Shown here in pieces: positions 33,081 to 41,512 of a stretch of DNA of 64,000 nucleotides. How positions within the stretch are numbered: position 1 is the first letter of the stretch; each line of letters starts with the position of its first letter. This DNA is from Lentinula raphanica (Eukaryota > Basidiomycota > Agaricomycetes > Agaricales > Omphalotaceae): positions 1 to 64,000 of the forward strand of contig JANVFP010000013.1 in assembly GCA_027919835.1 (NCBI GenBank). The letters run 5' to 3'. The translations under genes were made by a program, and so were the position numbers. The notes under the pieces were generated by a model. It did no database searches and was not told the DNA's origin. It saw nothing but the letters and a program-made list of their open reading frames with translations.

Positions 33081-35682
33081 ATGGTTTTCGGTTTTGGCGG
33101 CAGCGACTCCCCAAGCCAGTCATCTTCAAGTCCCCAGCCGTTTCCCCCCTATCAGACGTACTCCCGAAAACGAACTAACGATGTTGAGACGGAGGACAGC
33201 AGTGATGCTACAACTCCGGATCCAACCTCCACACCATACGACAAGAAGGACAAATATAGAGCCGTGGCAGGCCCGGAACAAATGAAGTTCGATCAAGTAA
33301 GGCCATAGGTTGCCAATTTGAAAGTCTGACCTTTCTTAATGATTTGCCAGATGATGCGTGAAGTGCAAGAACTCAAGAAAACCAATATGTTTCTGACTTC
33401 GAAAGTCACTGAAGCAGAGCGCAAGGCAGAAGAATTCAGACTCTCAGCGGATGAATTCAGGGAAGCAGCCGAAGAAGCTAGGTCGTCAGCTGAAGAAGCA
33501 TTCGTGACTGTCTCAATGATGGTAAGAATCGGTTGGTCGCCAGACTTATACTGAATTCGTTATTGCAGGATGGTCAAATTACAGAACTACGCAACCAAAT
33601 CGCAGCATCGGAGATGGACGTCGATAAATCCGTGAGTGAGATCTCTAGGAGTATCTGCTCGTACTGAAATTGGCTTGCAGGTTCAGATAGACCAACCAGA
33701 CATGGCTCGAAGGACCGGCGAACCTGAAGATGCATCAATCGCTGTCCTTGTATGTGCTTTCTCTCCCCCATCTGCCCCTGTACTGCCGCCGTCTCACACT
33801 TCAGCAAAGGAGAGCCAAGCCAACCAACAGCAGCAGAGTCCACAATTGGATGCCGAGCGCATTGCACAAATCATATGTCATACACTTCCCGGAACCTTCG
33901 CGAGTTGATTCATCTAATGGGTGTTACTGGCAGATCAAGGAAAAGGAGGAAGCACTTCAGAACGCACTGATGGAAAACCAATGGTTTCGGCAACAAATCG
34001 ACGAGACGGTATGTACTCTGATACTGATATTTGTTGTTTTAGCTGAGTTTGTCTCATAGAAGATTCAACGTGATCAGGCTCTGAAGGACAAGGTATTTGT
34101 GCTCTCGTGATCGGTTTCTACCATGCTCAATCTTCCGCAGGAGGAACGCGACATAGAAATCATCGAGCTCAGGAATCAGGCTAAGAACCGTCGAAGGTCT
34201 CCGAGTTCACCCAATGCCCCCCCGGGGACTTCGTCCGCTACGGAAAATATGAACATGGACACAGATTCATCCAGTAACGGCACCCCTTCTTCGTCAGGTC
34301 CTTCATCCACTTCTACTCCAACCAGTTCCACTTCTTCCACTGGTTCTCCTCACGGTTCTGACTCTCACGGTCCTGGTTCTCCTCACGGTCCTGGTTCTCC
34401 TCACGGTCCTGGTTCTCCTCACGGTCCTGGTTCTCCTCATGGTTGTGGTTTGGACGTTCGCTTCATCATAAAGGAGACCATTGCTGCCATGGCAGCACAG
34501 GCCCCTCAAGGTTCACCCTCGACAGCACCTCGTAGTGACAAGAGGAAGAAACAGATGCCGAAGCTAGGAAGCGTCGCTTACAGGGACCTACTCAAGAAGA
34601 GTGCTCTAAACGCTATCAGTGATGATGATGAGCGCGCATGGAGGGTACGATAACGCATCTCGCTAGCCCTTCGAAGATTTACTGATATCAACTCATTGTA
34701 GAACTTTATGCGAGAGCGCTTTCGCAATGCTACTGGTCAAGACACTATCAATTCATTTCATCGCTATGCCCCCATCCAGGATCATGTCGCAAAAGCGTTC
34801 GAAAATGGTATCGGACCTGGTCCCACTGGTGATACGGAACACACACTCTACTTCGGCACGAATTATAGCCGATCAGCATGGAACAAAGCTGTTATCGACA
34901 ATATCCTACGTACTGTTCCTAGCAAGAGACAAGAACTCCGATATCAACTTTGTGATCTGGACGTGGACGTACAAGGTGCCATGTTGTGGGACTTCATCAA
35001 ACAGGCCCAAGTCTCGTGGGCTCGCTTTCACCCACGTCTCGTAGATGACAAGCCCGAAACTCCAGCGGAGGCCAGTGCTCGAGCTCAAGAGTACAACGAA
35101 CGTCGTATCGTCGATACTCGTATCAATACCCGGAAGAACCAGGCGAGCTTTGAGTCTCTTCATATTTTACCTAGAAGCTGATAGCAGTGTCAGAAGTTTG
35201 AACGGCGCAAGAAGGATATAGAGTTATTGCTGGAAAAGGCGGACCCCAATAGCTTAGATCGCACTCACCTTCAACGCACCAAAGATGTTCTCCTTACGCT
35301 TGGTGTAGATGGCCAGTCATCGGAGGAGTCGGGGGAAGAGGATACGTTCTTGGTAACTGTTCCCCATTATCGACGGCGGATCATTACACGTATGATGACG
35401 GATCTAGACAAGCGCGCCAAAGATATGTCGAAGGAACAACGCCTTGTGAACAAGAGAGCAAGGCCGCGACCAAAACACATCCGCGAGAGGTCGAATAAGA
35501 TAAGCACAAGGACAACAAAGAAGGGTCTCCCTCGCTCTTTCTATCATCGACGATATCTCCGACAATTACCTCCTTCTCTTCTTGGACAACTTCATATCGA
35601 CAAAAGGGAAACTCCCAACTTCGAGCAGTGGGCTTTGACGGGGCAGGCTGACTCGGACAGTGATTCTGATGTAGATATCTAG
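33081..35682 (+). CDS. Coiled-coil / low-complexity hypothetical protein (cargo)
   Basis: Multi-exon gene starting MVFGFGGSD. Well-supported exons are 33081-33296, 33351-33521, 33569-33631, 33681-33749, 34141-34644, 34702-35142 and 35194-35682, with short exons between 33805 and 34092. The N-terminal half is a heptad-like coiled coil (QELKKTNMFLTSKVTEAERK; ALQNALMENQWFRQQIDET). A Ser/Pro/Gly repeat follows, with several 18-bp units encoding SPHGPG near 34370-34440. The C-terminal half is a conserved-looking globular region (SFHRYAPIQDHVAKAFENG; LYFGTNYSRSAWNKAVID) with a basic tail. The intron at 35143-35193 would have a GC donor. Family not recognised by name; such proteins recur beside transposons in agaricomycetes. 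Confidence 0.65.
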
Positions 35683-36466
35683 TCTTATCGTTGCTCCAGG
35701 TTCTAGTACAATACAAGGCGGGCTTTGTATTCTCTCTCTTGACAAATGTAACATCAAATGTCGCTCTTTCAATAATAGTAATGTCGTTGGCTTTGAAGTA
35801 ACACGCATAACAATTTCTGTTCACCGAATCTATACGATAAGAGAATGGTCCGTAATGACCTAAAACTATGTGGGTAGTATGAGTTTTCGAAAGGTCGGTC
35901 ACCGTTTTATGTTCTACCTTTTTGTCCTTAGACTGATACTCAGTATGACAGTCTCTTTTCATTCTTTGTTTCTTAGGATGAGCATCTATTGACAAGGCCT
36001 GCGCGCCATGAGCTAGAACGCTCAGAAACTCATGTTTTGTCTCTTACTCTCCCCTTCAACTCTCATTGACGCACGCGCGTCTGGGCGCAAACGCAGCTGC
36101 GTTGTTTCAATGCATTTGAAACTAACAGTTTCGGTTCACATTTCCATTTCTGCGATAAGAAGGTAGATATATCTAGATTCAGAGCACATTTCGGTGCTCA
36201 TGGTTCATTAAATTTCGTATAGACTCTCTACTCGTGCAAAATATGTGGATATAATTGGTTAGAAATGTGTATCGAAAATTAGAATTTCTGTGTTACTCTC
36301 TTCCGACATGATTTATTGAGTTTCAATGAATGTTTCACCCGATAAGATAGCCTTACTGAATCGTGTACTTTTGAGTATACTTTCGTCTGTGTGAAAAGGG
36401 AAAATTTCATTCAAGCTATCTATAGGAACGAAATATGGAGTGAAATAAGTACTATCGGTGAAACAT
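35683..36466. other. Right subterminal region of giant transposon
   Basis: No gene supported; ORFs here are not conserved-looking. AT-rich, with TTTCGGTTCAC, TTTCGGTGCTC and TTTCACCCGAT words and a GC-rich patch near 36060-36110 (GCGCGTCTGGGCGC). It may contain transposase-binding subterminal repeats. Confidence 0.4.
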
Positions 36467-36500
36467 TCTGCTCGTTGGAATTTATTCTATTTCCGGTGTG
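36467..36500 (-). repeat. Right terminal inverted repeat of giant transposon
   Basis: Reverse-complement partner of 14479-14512, ending TTCCGGTGTG. The adjacent CTA (36501-36503) repeats 14476-14478. Confidence 0.88.
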
Positions 36501-38251
36501 CTAATAGCCCTAAAGGCTTCCATAGCATTGAGCTCCTCATTTCTGAACTGTTCAACAACCTCCTGCAGAGTCCTGGCTTGTTCACTGACTGCCTGAAACT
36601 CCAGAGCTTGCTCAGGGTCATCAGAGAGCCTGGCAGCAAGGGAGGGAGGAGGTGACAAGTGGGGAGCAGCAGAGGAGGATGGAACATCAGAGGGAAGAGG
36701 AGACACAGACCTGAAGTGAACATGAGCTCTACCCTGTTTAGAGGAGCTAGAAGCGCCCATGGAGCGCTCAGGAAGCGAGCTAGAGGTGTTCTGAGAGTGA
36801 ATGGGCATGTTAGAGGACTTTTGAGAGGAAGGGAGCAACTTTGATCTGGCCTGATCTGGCCTGATCTGATCAGATAAGGGTTTGAGGCGAGTTTGTGCAG
36901 GATTGAGGGGTCTAGAGGCCTCAGAAGCACTCTGACATCAGCAAAAATGTTCTGTGCTCAGGGCTACCCAACATAGATCTCAAAGAATTCCAGGTTGCCT
37001 GGGGTGTCTAGAGTCTTCAGTGTCTTTGGTGTCTCCTGAGACACCCCCCAAAACCTAAAGCCTTCAGAGTTCCTTGAATGTCTTTCAAAATCTCTGAATT
37101 TCTTTGGATATCTTTGAATATCTTTGAATATCTTTAGAAATCTTTGAATATCTCTGAGAATCTCTGAGAGTCTTCCAGAGATATTTAGATATCTTTCAAA
37201 GATTTTCCAAAGCTCTTTAATGAGTTCAAATGATTCAAAAACTTATTCAATCACTTTTACTTCATCATATGATACTCTATCTATTGCTCTTATATTGACT
37301 ATATCTACTAACACCCATATATTATGATATACTGTATTTGAACTTGATAACTATTAATTTCGGAACACATTCTGATTATATGTATCATAATATATCATTA
37401 CAACCATTATATATGTGTAATATTAACAAATATAATAGATAACAATGTATATAGTATATGTTATTATAGCTATATTCAGATTTTGACCTGGTGAAGTTCT
37501 TTTTGATTGTACACAGTCAACGGTGGCAGGTCATGTGACCACCTATATTATTGACAACTGTGAGTTATAATATTTTAACTGATATCTACACTGTATTACT
37601 ACACTATACTATTTTCTAGATGTTAAGATGCAATAGTATCTTATTTCATATTCAATATCTCAAATTTCAAATTTTTGAAAACACTCAAAGTCTTCAGAGA
37701 AGCTCAAATATCTTTCAAAGATGTTCAAAGATATTCAAAGATATTCAAAGATATTCAAAGATATTCAGAGAACATGAAAAATCTCAAGAAATCTTTAGGA
37801 TATTGGAAAAAACCTAGGCAGCTCAGAGTATCCAAGCTCTCTAGAGTATCTGGAGAGCTCAGGTTATTCCCAAAAACCTGGAGCATTTTGGGGATCTCTG
37901 AGTTACCTTTGAACAACTCAGAAACAATTTTGAAATATTTCAAGGAAACCAAATTTTGAGCCCTTTTCCCAAAGAGTTCTGAGAGTCTAGATACTTTAAA
38001 CTATTTGAAAGACTTTAGACTTTTGGGGGAATCTCTGGTGTCTTTGAAAGACCTCTGGTCAGGGGTATTTTTCCTGATGGATCTGCTCTGATCTTGGTGG
38101 ATAAGGATTGGGGGAGAGTTTGAGCAAGATCAAGGTGTCTGAAGGGCTTAGATGAGGCCTGATCAGCATGGATCTGGCTAGATTTGGACATGGAGGGTGT
38201 AGCAGCATGGATAGCAAGAGGATCTGGTGATTCAGAGCGATGGGGAGCCAT
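36501..38251 (-). pseudogene. Retrotransposon C4: gag, N-terminal part, interrupted
   Basis: N-terminal gag coding segments at 38082-38251 (start MAPHRSESPDPL) and 36501-36935, separated by the CATCAGG element at 36936-38079. The Ser/Pro-rich N-terminus is followed by HVHFRSVSPLPSDVPSSSAA and a helical segment (ALEFQAVSEQARTLQEVVEQ). The frame is continuous with 13323-14478 after removal of both insertions, so gag was intact before them. Confidence 0.85.
36936..38079. mobile_element. CATCAGG-ended non-autonomous element (1,144 bp)
   Basis: Ends CATCAGCAAAAAT and ATTTTTCCTGATG are inverted repeats, with GA duplicated on each side (36934-36935 and 38080-38081). Subterminal arrays of GAATATCTTTG/CAAAGATATTC units on either half are complementary. 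The AT-rich centre keeps TTTTTGATTGTACA and CGGTGGCAG, shared with the other members. It is the most divergent long member of the family. No transposase. Confidence 0.82.
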
Positions 38252-38426
38252 ACAGAGTGTTGAGATGAAGATGGTGCTCAGGGAGAGCAGGAGGATGAAG
38301 GAAAAACAGGTAGATCAAGGTTAGATCTATGTAGATAAGAGTCAGTACAATGTAGAGGCTTATCAGACATGATCAGAGCGCACTGAGACACCAAAAACCC
38401 AAGATCTAACAAAGGAATCAACTTCT
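38252..38426 (-). other. C4 5' leader, truncated
   Basis: Retrotransposon leader upstream of the C4 gag start, matching other copies as far as AGAAGTTGATTCC. It then joins RT sequence of element H directly. About 0.9 kb of the expected 5' region, including the left terminus, is missing. Confidence 0.72.
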
Positions 38427-38664
38427 CAGTTCAAAGAACCTGTGAGGTGCTGCCAGTCTCTGAGTGCAGCTTTGCGATTGGGAGATGAGAGGAATGTGTG
38501 GATGGCTTCCACAAGTCCATCTATGGATTCCTGGGTCAAAGAGATGGAGCCTTTCATGATATCTGTCAAGAAGCCAATGATCAAGAGCCAGACTCCCCAG
38601 TCTTGTTTTCTGTCTTCATAGGGGCAGTCAATCATGTCCCAAAAGACTAGAAGCTGTACTTGTC
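38427..38664 (-). pseudogene. Retrotransposon H: middle fragment of the RT gene
   Basis: Encodes the RT segment from RQVQLLVFWDMIDC to RDWQHLTGSLN. It is sequence-contiguous with 51258 (TCTTGGG...) across the C5 insertion. It overlaps the downstream fragment ending at 8948 by 9 bp across the C4 insertion. It matches C8 more closely than C2 or C4. Confidence 0.8.
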
Positions 38665-39745
38665 TCGACATGAAGGCGGATTCCAAGGGTAGGGAGCCTT
38701 TCTGCAGGCCTCTGTAAACAACAGATCATCTCCCAGTAATTATAGTGCACTATTCATCACAACAGGTATGTACATGAAGGTCTTCACCTTCATCATACCT
38801 AATGTGTACATGAATACACTTAATTGCTGGCTACCTCTCAAGTGCTCTTGCCACTATATTGTGTATGCATACAGAGCTCTATTGTCCCTACAAGTTGTCC
38901 ACTATAACCCTATGATGATACTCACTCTGTGTTGAGTTATTCATATTTTTTCAGAATGCTTTAATAAAGCTTTTGAAATATTTTCTATTCTACACAAAGC
39001 ATTCCTGGACCAAACCTATAGGTGTCTTAGATGGAAATATACAGTTTGATGTCCTCTTCAAGATGCAAATAATTTTGAAGGCATTTGGTCTAGTGGTTCT
39101 CCTGCAATCCTCATTTTAAAATACTCATCACATGGATTCCTGGACATATTTCGGACATTTCCAGCGCTTATAGGGCGCCTGGATCATCAGCTGATAGCTG
39201 TACATGATCCCATCTTCACATGCATCAGGCAATTGATCATGGGGCTGTTTTAAATTGATGTGGCTGTTACAGGTGCCAGAGGTCTGAGCAGAGGCCTGTA
39301 AAAGCGAGTTGAAACATCAATTTTTGATCTCCCATTCTTCCTTTCCTTCCCCCACCATCTCTGACCTGGGTGAGGCTGCCTGCATGTTCCCTAGCTCTTT
39401 CTGAGCTCTGATTTCACTGTCCAGTACATTCCTACATCTGTACAGACTACAGGCCTTCCAGAGGTGTCTCAGATACAGGAATCTGGTATGAAATTTCGCA
39501 TTTTTCACCATCAAGACACTGAACAGATACCAAAGCACATCCAGACAGATCTAAGGTGATCAGACACTCTAGGAGTTGATTCCTTTGTTAGATCTTGGGT
39601 TTTTGGTGTCTCAGTGCGCTCTGATCATGTCTGATAAGCCTCTACATAGTACTGACTCTTATCTACATAGATCTAACCTTGATCTGCCTGTTTTTCCTTC
39701 AATCTCCTGCTCTCTCTGAGCACCATCTTCATCTCAACAATCTAT
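38665..39745 (+). promoter_or_regulatory. C5 5' untranslated region
   Basis: About 1.08 kb before gag and shared with the short derivatives. It should hold the promoter and the signals for replication and packaging, since derivatives with only this region and the right end have been mobilised. The word CAGGCCTCTGC near the terminus has its reverse complement (GCAGAGGCCTG) near 39290. No protein-coding signal is seen. Confidence 0.55.
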
Positions 39746-41512
39746 ATGGCTCCTCATCACTCTGAATCATCAGATCCTCATGCTTTCCATGCTTCTACAC
39801 CATCCAAGTCAAAATCTAGTCAGATCCAGCATGATCAGACCTCATCCAAGCCATTCCAACACATCAATTTTGCTCAAGCTCTTCCCAAACTTTCATCCAG
39901 CAAGACCAGAGCTAATCAGACTGCATCCCAGGCCTCTAGACCACTCATTCTTGATCATGTTCTTCTCCCTCCTTCATCTGACCAGATCAGGCCAGACCAG
40001 GCCAGATCAAAGTCACTCTCTTCTTCTCTCAAGTCCTCTAACAAGCATTCTGACTCCCAGATCACACCCAGCTTACCTTCCCAGTACTCCAAGGGCACCT
40101 CTAGCTCCTCTAGGCAGTCTGAAACCCATGTTCACTTCAGGTCTGTTTCTCCTCATTCCCAGAATGTTCCATCCTCCTCTGCTGCTCCTCACTTGTCACC
40201 CTCTCTCTCCCTTGCTGACAGGCTCTCTGATGACCCTGTGCAGGCTCTGGAGTTTGAGACAGTTGGTGAACAAGCCAGGGCTCTTCAGGAGGTTGTTGAA
40301 CAGTTCAGAAATGAGGAGATCAATGCTATGGATGCCTTTAGGGCTGTTAGAGATCTCTCTTTCAATGATGCTGTTATATCCCAAGACTATGTGTCTCAGA
40401 TCATGGATATCCAGAGAGAGACTAATAAGTTTAAGAGAGATCAGAGAGCTAAGCTCAAAGGGAAGAAGACTGCTGTCTCAGCAGATCAGAATGATGTCTC
40501 TCATGAAGAAGCTGTCAATGAAGCTGCCTGGGCTAGCATGCAGACTCAGATTCAGGATCTGGATGATGAGCAAGCCCAGCTTGAATGTGGTGCTTCTCCT
40601 CAAGATCCAGAGCCTATTCTACAGGCTGGGAGAGATGCCTTGGCTAGACTTCTTGCCTCTCCTGTCAAACCTGCTTCAACTGCTTCAATGCTTCCTGCTG
40701 CACTTCTTGAAGCTGCTCCTCACTTGGCACATCTATCAGGCCCCTCATCTCTTCCTGCTCATGTGCAGAAAACTTGGGAACTCAAGAACCTCTTTGCTTC
40801 TGAAAGCAATCTTGACCCAGTTGTATCTTTACTTGCTGCTCAACCTTTCTCTGATCCTCTCCCTGTCTCTTTGCTTCGCCTCATTGTCAAGGATCGCTTC
40901 GTGGACTTTGATAAAGTCTATGCTGCACTGGTCAGCTTTTCCTCATCTACCTATGATGATAGCAGAGATTTTGGGTCAGAATACAAGCTGGTTCGTAAGG
41001 ATCAAGTTCTCAAGTCTATGCCTGTCACCTCTGAGTCACAATGGCTCCGAGTTTTTGATGCATGGACTGCTCCTTTGCTCAAGGTTTATCCACATCGCAA
41101 AGATGAGCTGGAGACATACAAAGCACAAATTATGGAGTATTTCAGATCCTCACCTTATGATCCATCTGTGGCTATCAGGGTTGATAAAGAAGCTAGGCAG
41201 AAAGCTGCCAACACTCCATTTGACCTGGGCAATCCAGAGAGCTTCCACACTCTTCTTCTCAAAGAGTTGTTATCTGCTAGAAAGAGGCCTTCTGGTGGTA
41301 GCCAATCTTCTTCCTCATCCAGCTCAAAGCGTCGTGACACACCTTGCATCCTTTGGAATGAGAAGAGGTGTTCAGAGCCCTGTCCTAATAACAGGAAGCA
41401 TGGCTACTGCAGTGAGTGTGGAGAACAGCACAGAGCCATTGACAATCAGTCCTGCTATGACCAGCTCCAGAAGCGTCGCAGAGAGAGTAGAAAGCGCTCT
41501 TCAAGGGCCTAA
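39746..41512 (+). CDS. Retrotransposon C5: gag-like protein
   Basis: Full-length ORF of 588 codons beginning MAPHHSESSDPH, the best gag copy in the window. The N-terminal third is Ser/Pro/Gln-rich and probably disordered. A central helical region follows (EQARALQEVVEQFRNEEINA; KTWELKNLFASESNLDPVVS; SLLRLIVKDRFVDFDKVYAA). The C-terminus has a Cys/His cluster (CILWNEKRC, CPNN, CSECGEQH) and the basic tail RRRESRKRSSRA, probably RNA-binding. The +1 frame is open across nearly the whole gene and runs into pol. Leader TCTCAACAATCTATATGG gives the start. Confidence 0.9.
   Translation: MAPHHSESSDPHAFHASTPSKSKSSQIQHDQTSSKPFQHINFAQALPKLSSSKTRANQTASQASRPLILDHVLLPPSSDQIRPDQARSKSLSSSLKSSNKHSDSQITPSLPSQYSKGTSSSSRQSETHVHFRSVSPHSQNVPSSSAAPHLSPSLSLADRLSDDPVQALEFETVGEQARALQEVVEQFRNEEINAMDAFRAVRDLSFNDAVISQDYVSQIMDIQRETNKFKRDQRAKLKGKKTAVSADQNDVSHEEAVNEAAWASMQTQIQDLDDEQAQLECGASPQDPEPILQAGRDALARLLASPVKPASTASMLPAALLEAAPHLAHLSGPSSLPAHVQKTWELKNLFASESNLDPVVSLLAAQPFSDPLPVSLLRLIVKDRFVDFDKVYAALVSFSSSTYDDSRDFGSEYKLVRKDQVLKSMPVTSESQWLRVFDAWTAPLLKVYPHRKDELETYKAQIMEYFRSSPYDPSVAIRVDKEARQKAANTPFDLGNPESFHTLLLKELLSARKRPSGGSQSSSSSSSKRRDTPCILWNEKRCSEPCPNNRKHGYCSECGEQHRAIDNQSCYDQLQKRRRESRKRSSRA

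Larger units (their letters stand above)
14479..36500. mobile_element. Giant 22-kb CACTA-like DNA transposon with cargo genes
   Basis: Seen directly: inverted termini beginning CACACCGGAA at both ends, and a 3-bp duplication CTA at 14476-14478 and 36501-36503. The duplication sits in a gag sequence whose empty form reads ATATCTCTAATAGCC at 53360-53375. A Tnp2-type transposase is inside. CACTA elements are known for CAC-starting termini, 3-bp target duplications and Tnp2 (Transposase_21) transposases, so the assignment is consistent. The element also holds about six other genes on both strands (GIY-YIG, Spt5-like KOW, WD40, coiled-coil and two small proteins) and a nested foldback element. Base composition and gene style differ from the surrounding retrotransposons. 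Confidence 0.88.
10264..38426 (-). mobile_element. DIRS/Ngaro-like retrotransposon C4 carrying large insertions
   Basis: Minus-strand retrotransposon with gag, RT-RH, recombinase and right terminus, split by the 22-kb element at 14479-36500 and the 1.1-kb element at 36936-38079. Removing both insertions and one copy of each target duplication leaves about 4,990 bp. The missing part is roughly 0.9 kb of the 5' untranslated region, which is truncated at 38426. It lies inside the RT gene of element H: H sequence is found on both sides (38427-38664 and 8948 downward), with 9 bp (TTTGAACTG) present on both sides. Confidence 0.8.

Noticed and set aside
14479..36500. Interpretation as a KDZ element or a Starship-like element
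   Set aside because: KDZ elements have different transposases and longer duplications. Starships use a DUF3435 tyrosine recombinase and are known from Pezizomycotina. The Tnp2 protein, CAC ends and 3-bp duplication fit CACTA better.
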